From assembly GCF_002920635.1 (NCBI RefSeq), contig NZ_PQSR01000022.1:1-64000 (forward strand): DNA of 64,000 nucleotides, in the 5' to 3' direction. Source of the DNA: Streptomyces sp. Ru72 (lineage in GTDB: Bacteria > Actinomycetota > Actinomycetes > Streptomycetales > Streptomycetaceae). Shown here one piece after another: positions 17,129 to 26,223 of the stretch. The translations under genes were made by a program, and so were the position numbers. Within the stretch, counting starts at the first letter, position 1. Every line of letters begins with the position of its first letter. The notes beneath the pieces are model-generated. The model did no database searches. It had not been told where the DNA came from and saw nothing but the letters and a program-made list of their open reading frames with translations.

Positions 17129-17395
17129 ATGCGTACGGGCAGTGAACCGACGACGGCGCGCAGTGCGCTGCGGGCCCGCTTCTGGCTGAGCCTGTGGGGC
17201 CTGGTGTGGGCCACCTTCGGCACCGTCGTGTTCGCGCTCCTCGGCCGGCCTGGCTGGGCGGCCGCGTGCGGTGTGCTGTGGCTGGTCGTGGCCGCGGACA
17301 TGACCGTGATCGTGCGGCACATCCGTCAGGGCCCTCACTGGCAGCCGGGCCGCGAGGTCCCGCCGTACTCACCGCCGGAACACCACGGCCGGTAG
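17129..17395 (+). CDS. DUF6343 small membrane protein
   Basis: This 88-residue protein starts MRTGSEPTTARSALRARFWLSLWGL, a pattern I know from DUF6343 proteins of Streptomyces. Two membrane segments (about residues 18-42 and 48-66) are followed by a short cytosolic tail with RQGPHWQPG. Function is unknown. ATG 17129 is preferred to the in-frame GTG 17120 because of the conserved start. Confidence 0.7.
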   Translation: MRTGSEPTTARSALRARFWLSLWGLVWATFGTVVFALLGRPGWAAACGVLWLVVAADMTVIVRHIRQGPHWQPGREVPPYSPPEHHGR

Positions 17396-17477
17396 CCACT
17401 GAGAGATCATGTCGGCGGTGCCGGCAGTAATGCGCGTGCCAGGCTCCGCCATGCCGAGCCGATCCGGAAGGCAGGCC

Positions 17478-17858
17478 CTAGGACTCGAAGCGTGCCGCCT
17501 TCAGGTACTGAGGGTTCGGATCCAGTGCGGCGGCCAGCCGGAAATGCCGCTTCGCCTCGTCGTGCCGGGCTTGGCGCTCGTAGGTGCGGGCGAGTGCGAA
17601 GTGCGCGTACGCGTTGTCCGGCTCGCGTTCCAGCACGATGCTGAACTCCAGCTCGGCCGGTCTGAGTTGCGCGGCGGCGAAGAAGGCACGCGCGCGAAGC
17701 AGCCGGGCGGCGGTGTTCTCGGGGTGGGCGGCGATCACACCGTCGAGCAGCTTGACCGCGCCCCGCGGGTCCCGTGCGGCGAGGAGTTGCTCCGCGGCGC
17801 GGAAGTCGATGACATGCGTTTCCGGAGTGGGTCCGGTGGAACCGCTGGTCTCGGGCAC
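17478..17858 (-). CDS. Tetratricopeptide-repeat protein
   Basis: The protein has 126 residues, with about three TPR-like helical pairs covering residues 20-118 (AEQLLAARDPRGAVKLLDGVIAAHPEN, ARLLRARAFFAAAQLRPAELEFSIVLEREPDN, AHFALARTYERQARHDEAKRHFRLAAALDPN). The family is small and cytosolic and probably mediates protein contacts. The start GTG 17858 has AAGGGAAGGA upstream. It lies 50 bases downstream of coaE on the same strand, so it is likely in that transcript. Confidence 0.85.
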   Translation of the reverse strand: MPETSGSTGPTPETHVIDFRAAEQLLAARDPRGAVKLLDGVIAAHPENTAARLLRARAFFAAAQLRPAELEFSIVLEREPDNAYAHFALARTYERQARHDEAKRHFRLAAALDPNPQYLKAARFES

Positions 17859-17908
17859 GGCAGAGTCCTTCCCTTGCTGCACCGGTTCAACGCCCCCGCG
17901 GGCGGACG

Positions 17909-18517
17909 CTATTCCTGCGAACGGTGTGCTCTGCGGACGAGTTCCTCCCATACGTCCCTTACGCGCTGCTGCAGCTGTTCCAGGGGCACATCGTTGTCGA
18001 TCACGATGTCGGCGACTTCCAGGCGCTTCTCGCGTGGGGCCTGGGCGGCCATACGGGCGCGCGCGTCCTCCTCGGTCATACCGCGCAGGCGGACCAGCCG
18101 GTCGAGCTGGGTGGCGGGGCTCGCGTCGACGACGACCACGACGTCGTAGAGCGGGGCCAGCCCGTTCTCGGCGAGGAGGGGGACGTCGTGGACGACCACG
18201 GCGTCGTCGGGAGCGGTGGTCTCCAGTTCGCGGGAGCGGACGCCCACCAAGGGGTGCACGATCGAGTTCAGGACCGCGAGTTTGTCCGGGTCGGCGAAGA
18301 CGATGGAGCCCAGCCTGGGGCGGTCCAGGCTGCCGTCCGCGGTGAGGATGTCCTCGCCGAACGCCTCCACGACCGCCGCGAGCCCCGGGGTGCCCGGAGC
18401 GACGACCTCGCGCGCGATGCGGTCCGCGTCGATCAGTACGGCCCCGCACTCCACGAGCAGCCGCGACACCTCGCTCTTGCCGGCGCCGATACCGCCGGTC
18501 AGGCCCACCTTCAGCAT
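17909..18517 (-). CDS. coaE: Dephospho-CoA kinase
   Basis: The protein has 202 residues, the normal length. The P-loop [11 protein letters not shown] (residues 5-15) opens the protein; [14 protein letters not shown] and [23 protein letters not shown] are the CoA-binding and substrate motifs, and [21 protein letters not shown] is the lid region. It phosphorylates dephospho-CoA in the last step of CoA synthesis. The ATG 18517 follows GGGAAG-like purines weakly. Neighbours on the same strand are the PAC2 gene upstream (70 bases) and the TPR gene downstream. Confidence 0.95.
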   Translation of the reverse strand: MLKVGLTGGIGAGKSEVSRLLVECGAVLIDADRIAREVVAPGTPGLAAVVEAFGEDILTADGSLDRPRLGSIVFADPDKLAVLNSIVHPLVGVRSRELETTAPDDAVVVHDVPLLAENGLAPLYDVVVVVDASPATQLDRLVRLRGMTEEDARARMAAQAPREKRLEVADIVIDNDVPLEQLQQRVRDVWEELVRRAHRSQE

Positions 18518-18587
18518 GCCGGGAAGCTTACGGCCTGCCACTGACGGTACCGATGGCAGGCCGTGGGTCGAGCTGTCCGCCGCGGGC

Positions 18588-19526
18588 TCAGCCGTCGCCC
18601 TCGCGCTCCGCCAGGAAGCGCTCGAATTCCTGCCCGATCTCGTCCGCGGACGGGATCTCCAGGGGCTCGGCGAGCATGTTGCCGCGTGTCTCGGCGCCCG
18701 CCGCGGCGTCGTACTGGTGCTCGAGGCCCTGGACGAGCCGCACCAGATCCTCGTCACCCTCCCGGATCTGCCGCTCGATCTCCGTCTGCGTGCGGTGCGC
18801 GTCATTGCGCAGGGAGTGCGCGATGCCCGGCAGGACGAGTCCGGTGGCGGCCGTGATGGCCTCCAGGACGGTGAGCGCGGCGTCCGGATACGGGGAGCGG
18901 GCGATGTAGTGGGGGACGTGCGCGGCGACACCCAGAACGTCGTGCCCGGCCTCAGCGAGCCGGTACTCGATCAGGGACTCGGCGCTGCCCGGTACCTGCG
19001 CCTCCTCGAAGGGGCTGCGGTGGCCGGGTACCAGGTCGGTGCGGTTGCCGTGCGGGGTCAGGCCCACCGGCCGGGTGTGCGGCACGCCCATGGGGATGCC
19101 GTGGAAGTTCACGGACAGACGCACGCCGAGCCGCTCCACGATCTGCCCCACGGCCGCGGCGAAGCGCTCCCACTCCACGTCGGGCTCGGGTCCCGACAGC
19201 AGCAGGAAGGGCGCTCCGGTGGCGTCCTGGAGGAGACGCACCTCGATCTTGGGGACGTCGTAGTCGGTCCAGCGGTCGCGCCGGAAGGTGAGGAGGGGAC
19301 GGCGGGCGCGGTAGTCCACCAGCCGGTCGTGGTCGAAGCGGGCCACCACCTGCTGGGGCAGCGCGTCGAGGAGCCCGTCGACGATCAGGTCGCCGGTCTC
19401 ACCCGCGTCGATGTATCCGTCGAAGTGGTAGAGCATGACCAGTCCGGCCGATTCCTGGGCGAGCGCCATGTCGACGACGGCGAGGCCCTTCGGCTCCCAT
19501 GCGTACAAACCCTGCGGATCAAGCAC
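18588..19526 (-). CDS. PAC2-family protein (proteasome assembly chaperone-like)
   Basis: The 312-residue protein matches the actinobacterial PAC2 family: [25 protein letters not shown] near the N-terminus, [33 protein letters not shown] and [25 protein letters not shown]2 relatives in eukaryotes assist proteasome assembly; the bacterial role is unknown. The start GTG 19526 has GAGGAGGAG upstream. Located between rpsA and coaE on the same strand but separated from rpsA by a strong terminator. Confidence 0.88.
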   Translation of the reverse strand: MLDPQGLYAWEPKGLAVVDMALAQESAGLVMLYHFDGYIDAGETGDLIVDGLLDALPQQVVARFDHDRLVDYRARRPLLTFRRDRWTDYDVPKIEVRLLQDATGAPFLLLSGPEPDVEWERFAAAVGQIVERLGVRLSVNFHGIPMGVPHTRPVGLTPHGNRTDLVPGHRSPFEEAQVPGSAESLIEYRLAEAGHDVLGVAAHVPHYIARSPYPDAALTVLEAITAATGLVLPGIAHSLRNDAHRTQTEIERQIREGDEDLVRLVQGLEHQYDAAAGAETRGNMLAEPLEIPSADEIGQEFERFLAEREGDG

Positions 19527-19725
19527 TGTAGACCGCTCCTCCTCGTGTTCGTACGGGACAACGCGGGCCGGAACACTGTCATTCCCGGTCCGCGCCCCAA
19601 CTCCACGCTTTTGAGCGGCCGTCTGTTCGATGTCTGCCGATGCCCATGCGGAGAGTACGCGCGCGTGGAGGGCGGGCAGTCAGGGCCGACGGCCTCGAGG
19701 GGCGGCGTCTGGCCCCGAAACGCGT

Positions 19726-19758
19726 TGAGGGCCCGCCCCCACAGGGGGCGGGCCCTCA
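19726..19758 (-). terminator. Strong rpsA terminator
   Basis: A perfect 15-bp GC-rich stem (19726-19740 with 19744-19758) with an ACA loop starts 30 bases after the rpsA stop codon. It ends the S1 transcript before the PAC2 gene. Confidence 0.85.
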
Positions 19759-19787
19759 GTCATCGGCTAACGCCTAGCGTCGAGCGT

Positions 19788-21278
19788 TCAGCTCTGGCCG
19801 CCGGCCAGCTTCTCGCGCAGGGCCGCCAGCGCCTCGTCCGACGCCAGGGCGCCGGAGTTGTCGCCGCCCTCGGAGGAGTACGAACCGCCGGTCGCGGCCG
19901 GAGCGGCGGCCTCGCCACCCTCGGCGGCGGCAGCGGCGTCCGCCTCGCGGGACTTGATGACCTGCTGCTGGTGCTGCTCGAAGCGGGCCTGCGCCTCGGC
20001 GTACTGGCGCTCCCACTCCTCGCGCTGCTTCTCGTAGCCCGGCAGCCAGTCGTTGGTCTCCGGGTCGAAGCCCTCGGGGTAGATGTAGTTGCCCTGGTCG
20101 TCGTAGGACGCGGCCATGCCGTACAGGGTCGGGTCGAACTCGACGGCGGTCGGGTCGGCACCGAAGGACTCGTTGGCCTGCTTCAGGGACAGCGAGATCC
20201 GGCGACGCTCGAGGTCGATGTCGATGACCTTGACGAAGATCTCGTCGTTGACCTGGACGACCTGCTCCGGGATCTCCACGTGGCGCTCGGCCAGCTCGGA
20301 GATGTGGACCAGACCCTCGATGCCCTCGTCCACGCGGACGAACGCACCGAACGGAACCAGCTTCGTGACCTTGCCGGGCACGACCTGGCCGATCTGGTGG
20401 GTGCGGGCGAACTGCTGCCACGGGTCTTCCTGGGTCGCCTTCAGCGACAGGGAGACACGCTCGCGGTCCATGTCGACGTCGAGAACCTCGACGGTGACCT
20501 CCTGGCCCACCTCGACGACCTCGGACGGGTGGTCGATGTGCTTCCAGGACAGCTCGGAGACGTGGACCAGACCGTCGACGCCACCCAGGTCCACGAAGGC
20601 ACCGAAGTTGACGATCGAGGAGACGACACCGGAGCGGACCTGACCCTTCTGCAGGGTCGTGAGGAAGGTCTGGCGGACCTCGGACTGGGTCTGCTCGAGC
20701 CAGGCGCGGCGGGACAGGACCACGTTGTTGCGGTTCTTGTCCAGCTCGATGATCTTGGCCTCGAGCTCCTTGCCGACGTACGGCTGCAGGTCGCGGACGC
20801 GGCGCATCTCGACCAGGGAGGCCGGCAGGAAGCCACGGAGGCCGATGTCGAGGATGAGACCACCCTTGACGACCTCGATGACGGTGCCGGTGACGATGCC
20901 GTCCTCTTCCTTGATCTTCTCGATGGTGCCCCAGGCACGCTCGTACTGGGCGCGCTTCTTCGAGAGGATCAGGCGGCCTTCCTTGTCCTCCTTCTGGAGG
21001 ACCAGGGCCTCGATCTCGTCGCCCACGGCGACGACCTCGTTCGGGTCGACGTCGTGCTTGATCGAGAGCTCGCGGCTCGGGATGACACCTTCGGTCTTGT
21101 AACCGATGTCGAGCAGGACCTCGTCCCGGTCGACCTTCACGATGACGCCGTCGACGATGTCGCCGTCGTTGAAGTACTTGATCGTCTCGTCGATCGCTGC
21201 GAGGAACGCTTCCTCGTTACCGATGTCGTTGACCGCTACCTGCGGGGTGGTGGCGGTGGTCTCGGTGCTGCTCGTCAT
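19788..21278 (-). CDS. rpsA: 30S ribosomal protein S1
   Basis: The protein has 496 residues. Four S1 RNA-binding domains lie at about residues 37-105, 120-187, 205-274 and 290-360, for example VDGVIVKVDRDEVLLDIGYKTEGVIP and GKVTKLVPFGAFVRVDEGIEGLVHISEL. This four-repeat form, with an acidic, Glu/Gln- and Ala-rich C-terminal tail (ending GALASDEALAALREKLAGGQS), is normal for actinobacteria; E. coli has six. It helps place mRNA on the 30S subunit. Start ATG 21278 is chosen because of the conserved MTSSTETTATTPQ opening. A sigma-70-type promoter lies about 200 bases upstream. Confidence 0.97.
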   Translation of the reverse strand: MTSSTETTATTPQVAVNDIGNEEAFLAAIDETIKYFNDGDIVDGVIVKVDRDEVLLDIGYKTEGVIPSRELSIKHDVDPNEVVAVGDEIEALVLQKEDKEGRLILSKKRAQYERAWGTIEKIKEEDGIVTGTVIEVVKGGLILDIGLRGFLPASLVEMRRVRDLQPYVGKELEAKIIELDKNRNNVVLSRRAWLEQTQSEVRQTFLTTLQKGQVRSGVVSSIVNFGAFVDLGGVDGLVHVSELSWKHIDHPSEVVEVGQEVTVEVLDVDMDRERVSLSLKATQEDPWQQFARTHQIGQVVPGKVTKLVPFGAFVRVDEGIEGLVHISELAERHVEIPEQVVQVNDEIFVKVIDIDLERRRISLSLKQANESFGADPTAVEFDPTLYGMAASYDDQGNYIYPEGFDPETNDWLPGYEKQREEWERQYAEAQARFEQHQQQVIKSREADAAAAAEGGEAAAPAATGGSYSSEGGDNSGALASDEALAALREKLAGGQS

Positions 21279-21622
21279 GTGGAAAAGGGCTCCGGTACGG
21301 ACATTGAAGTCGTAGGTACTGCTCACGCTGGAGCCCGTTTCGCTCTGCAGAAGCCGGACAGCCAAGGAAGCGCCCCACCAGCCGACTGGTGATGGCGCCT
21401 CGACAACCGAGGGGACATACAACAGATGCGAGCGCAGCCTGCTACGTCTGAGGTGCGCAGGCCCGCAGCGCAACTTGTAGCATACGGGGGCAGCCGGACA
21501 GGGTCAATGCGCGAACGCGCACACCCGGGGCAGATCGCCGCATTCCCGGCACAAGTCACCGTGCGACACGGCCGCACCCGGCCGATGCCACGAGACCGTG
21601 CAGGCCACACGACCCTGTTTCC
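21279..21622. other. rpsA leader and promoter region, no gene
   Basis: These 344 bases between divergent genes hold the rpsA promoter at 21479-21507 and a leader of about 195 bases. I see no open reading frame with a start site of its own. The leader is unusually long for a ribosomal protein gene and may carry autoregulatory structure. Confidence 0.6.
21479..21507 (-). promoter_or_regulatory. Housekeeping (HrdB-type) promoter of rpsA
   Basis: On the minus strand TTGACC (21507-21502) is followed after exactly 17 bases by TATGCT (21484-21479). This is close to the vegetative consensus, as expected for a highly expressed ribosomal gene. Confidence 0.75.
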
Positions 21623-22483
21623 GTGACACCGCCGCGTCAGGCTGGACGGAAGAGTACGACGAGGGAGCCCATCATCCAAGAGCCCGAACAGTTCGAACCG
21701 GAAGCCACCCGACGCACGGCGGGCGTCACGGAGAGTTCCCGGGCCAACCGGGGCTGGTGGGACCGGAACGCGGACGAGTACCAGATCGAACACGGCACGT
21801 TCCTCGGCGACGACCGCTTCGTCTGGGGGCCCGAGGGCCTGGACGAGGTCGAGGCCGAACTGCTCGGCCCGCCCGAGGACCTGAAGGGCAAGGACGTCCT
21901 GGAGATCGGTGCCGGTGCGGCGCAGTGCTCCCGCTGGCTCGCCGGGCAGGGCGCCCGCCCGGTGGCCCTCGACCTGTCCCACCGCCAGCTCCAGCACGCC
22001 CTGCGCATCGGCGCCGGCTTCCCCCTGGTGCAGGCGGACGCCTGTGTCCTGCCCTTCCGGGGCGCCTCCTTCGACCTGGCGTGCTCGGCGTACGGGGCGC
22101 TGCCCTTCGTGGCGGACCCGCGGCTGGTGCTGCGCGAGGTGCACCGGGTGCTGCGCCCCGGCGGCCGTTTCGTGTTCTCGGTGACCCACCCGATCCGCTG
22201 GGCGTTCCCGGACGAGCCGGGGCCGGAGGGTCTCGCGGTCTCGGCCTCCTACTTCGACCGCACGCCGTACGTGGAGCAGGACGAGGAGGGCCTGGCGGTG
22301 TACGTGGAGCACCACCGCACGCTCGGCGACCGCGTGCGGGACATCGTGACGTCCGGCTTCCGGCTGGTCGACCTGGTCGAGCCGGAGTGGCCGGCCTGGA
22401 ACTCGTCCGAGTGGGGCGGGTGGTCGCCGCTGCGCGGCGCGCTGATCCCGGGGACGGCGATCTTCGTGTGCGAACGGGACTGA
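21623..22483 (+). CDS. Class I SAM-dependent methyltransferase
   Basis: The protein has up to 286 residues. DVLEIGAGAAQCSRWLAGQGARPVALDLS (about residues 91-119) is motif I with the acidic residue, VQADACVLPFRGASFDLACSAYGALPFV is motif II/III, and LREVHRVLRPGGRFVFSVTHPIRW closes the fold. RANRGWWDRNADEYQIEHG is the conserved N-terminal substrate-side block. Substrate is unknown. The start is uncertain: GTG 21623 gives the longest product but has no ribosome site; GAGGGAG at 21661-21667 suggests a later start without a normal codon. Confidence 0.75.
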   Translation: MTPPRQAGRKSTTREPIIQEPEQFEPEATRRTAGVTESSRANRGWWDRNADEYQIEHGTFLGDDRFVWGPEGLDEVEAELLGPPEDLKGKDVLEIGAGAAQCSRWLAGQGARPVALDLSHRQLQHALRIGAGFPLVQADACVLPFRGASFDLACSAYGALPFVADPRLVLREVHRVLRPGGRFVFSVTHPIRWAFPDEPGPEGLAVSASYFDRTPYVEQDEEGLAVYVEHHRTLGDRVRDIVTSGFRLVDLVEPEWPAWNSSEWGGWSPLRGALIPGTAIFVCERD

Positions 22484-22626
22484 GGCGCCGAGGGAGCGGT
22501 TCCGGCCAATCTGCGGGGGTGGCGGCCGTGCGTGTATGCCGGTCGCCCCGGCAGGGCACAAACGATGAGTTGACATATCACCCTCAAGGCCGCGCTCCGC
22601 GGTGCCAGGCGGTGGGGGGTACGCGC

Positions 22627-22953
22627 ATGCACGTCTGTCCGGTCTGCCGGCGAGGGGACAGGACCACCCGGCTCCGCACGTACTGGAGGACGCTGTCGCC
22701 CGAGGCGCGCGCCGGGGCACCGCACCTCGCGCGTCCCGCACTGGACGACGAGCGCTGGGCGGCGCCGTTCGGGCTCCTGACCGTGGGTTGCGCCCTGCTC
22801 GTGTCGGAGGTGTGGCTGGGGTTCGTCGGGCTGGCCGGCGGGGGCCTGTGGCTGATGTCCCTGCGCGGCAGCGTCGCGCAGGTGGCGCGGCAGCGGGCCG
22901 ACTGGCGCAGGAAGCTGTTCTGCCTGCGCTGCCGACACGTCTTTCTTCCGTGA
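22627..22953 (+). CDS. Small membrane protein with CxxC pair at each end
   Basis: The 108-residue protein starts MHVCPVCRRG and ends LFCLRCRHVFLP. Between the two CxxC pairs lie two hydrophobic segments (about residues 45-65 and 68-84). If both ends are on the same side, the four cysteines could form one zinc ribbon. I do not recognise a named family. It is preceded by a GGGGGG stretch 9 bases before the ATG and followed after 25 bases by hrpB. Confidence 0.6.
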   Translation: MHVCPVCRRGDRTTRLRTYWRTLSPEARAGAPHLARPALDDERWAAPFGLLTVGCALLVSEVWLGFVGLAGGGLWLMSLRGSVAQVARQRADWRRKLFCLRCRHVFLP

Positions 22954-22978
22954 CGCGGCCGCCTGGAACACTGGTGCG

Positions 22979-25480
22979 GTGATCCGCCGCGACGCTCTCG
23001 ACCGCCTGCCCGTCCGTTCCGCCGTCCCCGCCCTGGCGGCCGCTCTGGGGGAGCACGGTACGGCGGTGCTCTGCGCGCCGCCGGGCACCGGAAAGACGAC
23101 GCTGGTGCCGCTCGCGCTGGCGGGACTGCTGGACGCCGGTCCCGCTCGGCGGGTGGTGGTGGCCGAGCCGCGGCGGATCGCGGCACGCGCGGCGGCCCGG
23201 CGGATGGCGTGGTTGCTGGGCGAGAAGACCGGTGAGAGCGTCGGCTACACCGTGCGTGGGGAGCGGGTGGTCGGGCGGCACGCGCGCGTGGAGGTCGTCA
23301 CCACCGGTGTGCTGTTGCAGCGGCTGCAGCGGGACCAGGAGCTGGCGGGCGTCGACGTGGTCGTGCTCGACGAGGTCCACGAGCGGCACCTGGACGCCGA
23401 CACGGTCGCCGCCTTCCTGCTCGACGTGCGTCAGACGCTGCGGCCGGAACTGGAATTGGTGGCTGCCTCCGCGACGACGGACGCGGAGGGCTGGGCACGG
23501 CTGCTGGGCGGGGCACCGGTCGTCGAGGCCGAGGGCGTGTCGTACCCCGTGGAGGTGGTGTGGGCACCTCCCACGCGTCCTGTGCGGCCGCCGCACGGGA
23601 CGCGGGTGGATCCGGCGCTGCTCGCGCATGTGGCGTCGGTGGTGCGGCGGGCGCTGGCCGAGTGCGAGGGGGACGTGCTGTGCTTCCTGCCCGGAGTCGG
23701 GGAGATCGCGCGCGTGGCGGGTCATCTGGGGGATCCGGGCGGCACCGAGGTGCTCCAGGTCCACGGGAGGGCGCCGGCGGCCGTGCAGGAGGCCGTGCTG
23801 TCGCCGGGCTCGGCGCGGCGTGTGGTGCTGGCGACGGCCGTGGCGGAGTCGTCCCTGACCGTGCCGGGGGTGCGGGTGGTCGTCGACTCCGGTCTCGCGC
23901 GCGAGCCGCGGGTCGATCATGCGCGGGGGCTGAGCGCGCTGACGACGGTGCGGGCCTCGCAGGCGGCGGGTCGGCAGCGGGCGGGCCGGGCGGGGCGTGA
24001 GGCGCCGGGCCGGGTGTACCGCTGCTGGTCCGAGGCGGAGGACGCGCGGCTGCCGCGTTTCCCGGCGCCGGAGATCCGGCTGGCCGATCTGACGGCGTTC
24101 GCCCTGCAGGCGGCGTGCTGGGGCGACCCGGACGCGTCCGGGCTGGCGCTCCTCGACGCACCGCCGCCCGGGGCGATGGCGGCGGCGCGGTCGGTGCTGA
24201 CGGCGGTCGGCGCGGTGGACGCGGCGGGGCGGGCCACGGAGCGGGGCGTGCGGATGTCCCGGCTGGGACTGCATCCGCGGCTGGCGCGGGCGCTGCTGGA
24301 CGCGGCCCCGCGGGTCGGCGCGGAGCGGGCCGCGGAGGCGGTGGCTCTGCTGAGCGAGGAGGCGCCGCGGGAGTACGGCGACGACCTGGCGGCGGTGTGG
24401 CGGGCGGCCCGGCGCGGGGGCGACGCGTACGCGACGCGCTGGAGGGAGGAGGCGCGCCGGCTGCGGGCCGCGGCGGGCGACGCGCCTGCCGGTGCCGCGG
24501 AGGTCGGCGACGACCTGGCGGTGGGACTTGTCGCCGCGCTCGCCTTCCCGGAGCGGCTCGCCCGGGCCGACGGCGGCTCCTGCCTCATGGTGAACGGCAC
24601 CCGCGCCGAGCTGAGGGAGGGGTCGGGGCTGCGCGGTGCCCCGTGGCTGGCGGTGGCCGTGGCGGACCGGCCCGTCGGTGCCGGGCACGCGCGCGTGGGG
24701 CTGGCCGCCGTGGTCGACGAGGACATGGCGCGGCGGGCGGCCGCGGCGCTGCACTCCACGGGCGAGGAGGTGCACTGGGCCGACGGGGATGTCGTCGCCC
24801 GGAGTGTCGAGCGGCTGGGGGCCGTCGAGCTGGTGGCGCGGCCGCTGCGGGATCCGGAACCCGCCCTCGTACGTCAGGCCCTGGTGGAAGGGCTGCGGCA
24901 GGAGGGCTTCGGTCTGCTGCGGTGGTCCCCTCAGGCTCATCTGCTGCGGCAGCGGCTCGCCTTTCTCCGACTGCATCTGGGAGAGCCGTGGCCGGACGTG
25001 CGCGATGACGCGCTCCACGCGCGCGTGGACGAGTGGCTGGAGCCCGAGCTCAGCCGTGCCCGGCGGCGGGCCGACCTCGCCCGGATCGACGCGGGGCAGG
25101 CCCTGGCCCGGCTGCTGCCCTGGTCCACCGGCCAGGCCGCCCGGCTCGACGAACTCGCCCCGGAGCGGATCACCGTCCCGAGCGGGTCCACGATTCGGAT
25201 CGACTACGCCGACCCCGAGCGGCCCGTCCTCGCCGTGAAGCTGCAGGAGATGTTCGGGCTGCAGTCCTCGCCCGAGATCGCCGGTGTGCCCGTCGTCGTG
25301 CATCTGCTCTCCCCCGCCGGGCGGCCCGCGGCCGTCACCGCCGACCTCGCCTCCTTCTGGCGGGACGGCTACAGGGCCGTACGGGCGGAGCTGCGCGGCC
25401 GCTACCCCAAGCACCCCTGGCCGGAGGACCCGGCCAGCGCGGAGCCGACCCGGCACACGAACGCGCGGCTCAAGCGGTGA
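22979..25480 (+). CDS. hrpB: ATP-dependent helicase HrpB
   Basis: The 833-residue protein is full length for the family. APPGTGKTTLVP (Walker A, about residue 33-44), EPRRIAARAAARRMAWLLGE (motif Ia), VVTTGVLLQRLQRD, LDEVHERHLDAD (DEVH box, about 128-139), SATTD (motif III), ATAVAESSLTVPGVRVVVDSG (motif V) and QAAGRQRAGRAGR (motif VI) are all present. HrpB is a DEAH/RHA-type helicase of unknown RNA substrate. GTG 22979 has only a weak ribosome site. The 3' end overlaps the convergent DUF3068 remnant by 11 bases. Confidence 0.93.
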   Translation: MIRRDALDRLPVRSAVPALAAALGEHGTAVLCAPPGTGKTTLVPLALAGLLDAGPARRVVVAEPRRIAARAAARRMAWLLGEKTGESVGYTVRGERVVGRHARVEVVTTGVLLQRLQRDQELAGVDVVVLDEVHERHLDADTVAAFLLDVRQTLRPELELVAASATTDAEGWARLLGGAPVVEAEGVSYPVEVVWAPPTRPVRPPHGTRVDPALLAHVASVVRRALAECEGDVLCFLPGVGEIARVAGHLGDPGGTEVLQVHGRAPAAVQEAVLSPGSARRVVLATAVAESSLTVPGVRVVVDSGLAREPRVDHARGLSALTTVRASQAAGRQRAGRAGREAPGRVYRCWSEAEDARLPRFPAPEIRLADLTAFALQAACWGDPDASGLALLDAPPPGAMAAARSVLTAVGAVDAAGRATERGVRMSRLGLHPRLARALLDAAPRVGAERAAEAVALLSEEAPREYGDDLAAVWRAARRGGDAYATRWREEARRLRAAAGDAPAGAAEVGDDLAVGLVAALAFPERLARADGGSCLMVNGTRAELREGSGLRGAPWLAVAVADRPVGAGHARVGLAAVVDEDMARRAAAALHSTGEEVHWADGDVVARSVERLGAVELVARPLRDPEPALVRQALVEGLRQEGFGLLRWSPQAHLLRQRLAFLRLHLGEPWPDVRDDALHARVDEWLEPELSRARRRADLARIDAGQALARLLPWSTGQAARLDELAPERITVPSGSTIRIDYADPERPVLAVKLQEMFGLQSSPEIAGVPVVVHLLSPAGRPAAVTADLASFWRDGYRAVRAELRGRYPKHPWPEDPASAEPTRHTNARLKR

Positions 25481-25908
25481 CCGGCTCGGGCTCCACGGCC
25501 GCGGCGGATGCCGGGTCCCCCGGACGACGGCCGCGCGCCTCCAGGTAGAGGGACAGCGAGAGCAGCGCGGCGCCGAGGATCAGGAAGCCCCACGGCAGGG
25601 AGGACGTCAGCAGCAGGATCAGCAGGCGGTTGTGCTTGACCAGGGCGACCGTCGAGGCGATGTAGTCCTCGCGCATCTTCACGTGCCCCGCGAAGACCGT
25701 GACCCTTTCACGCCCCCCGAGGAGCGTGCCGCCCCTCAGTTCCTCCTTGTGGATCTCCTCGCCGTAGACGGGCGCGCCGGCCAGGGGTTCGACCCAGAAC
25801 TTGCGGACCGTGGTGTACCAGCGAGTGGTCCCGGTCTTCGCGACCGATTCGGGGGTGATGCCCTTGACGGGCATGACCGAGCAGGATCAGGCCGGCCTTG
25901 CGGCGCAT
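25470..25908 (-). pseudogene. DUF3068 (PorA-family) gene with large internal deletion
   Basis: The C-terminal part (from MPVKGITPESVAKTGTTRWYTTVRKFW to the end) matches the last third of DUF3068 proteins: the WYTTVRKFWVEPLAGAPVYGEEIHKEELRGG block and a final membrane helix (LLILLLTSSLPWGFLILGAALLSLSLYLEA). The ordinary N-terminus of the family, MRRKAGLILLG, is found at 25908 behind a good GGGAGGA site, but joined out of frame and directly to the C-terminal part. About 190 codons, the whole external domain, are missing. DUF3068 proteins are normally around 330 residues. Confidence 0.75.
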
Positions 25909-25930
25909 CTGCGTCCTCCCTGTGCGCGCG

Positions 25931-26065
25931 TCACGGACGGCTGGGGACCGTCGTCAGCAGTGGTTTCGGGGACGTCGTGCCGGACGACGAACCCAGGATC
26001 GTCAGGCCGAGGACCAGGACGAACGCCGCGGCCAGACCGATCGCGGCGGCGACGAGGGCACGCAT
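25931..26065 (-). CDS. SPW_0924-family small protein
   Basis: This 44-residue protein has one N-terminal hydrophobic helix (LVAAAIGLAAAFVLVLGLTIL) followed by GSSSGTTSPKPLLTTVPSRP. The SPKPLLTTVP ending is characteristic of SPW_0924 proteins in Streptomyces, which are uncharacterised. ATG 26065 has GGGGAGG upstream. It lies just upstream of the broken DUF3068 gene on the same strand. Confidence 0.75.
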   Translation of the reverse strand: MRALVAAAIGLAAAFVLVLGLTILGSSSGTTSPKPLLTTVPSRP

Positions 26066-26169
26066 ACGGGCCTCCCCGGAACAGCAGCCGGCACGCGGAA
26101 ACTGATGGACTGTCAGGTACGGCACCGTAGCAACGGGCGCGTGAGATGAGAACAGGGCGTACGAAAGGC

Positions 26170-26202
26170 GGCGGCGCCCCTCCGTGGTGGAGGGGCGCCG
26201 CC
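26170..26202 (-). terminator. Terminator of the lytic transglycosylase gene
   Basis: A 14-bp perfect stem (26170-26183 with 26189-26202) and a 5-base loop begin 21 bases after the stop codon at 26224. Confidence 0.8.
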
Positions 26203-26223
26203 GTTCGTGCGTTCCCGTCGACC

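Noticed and set aside
18216-21392. Open frame of 1058 codons on the plus strand
   Set aside because: It lies opposite coaE, the PAC2 gene and rpsA; high GC content keeps this frame open.
21323-25456. Open frame of 1377 codons on the minus strand
   Set aside because: It is the shadow of the methyltransferase and hrpB on the other strand.
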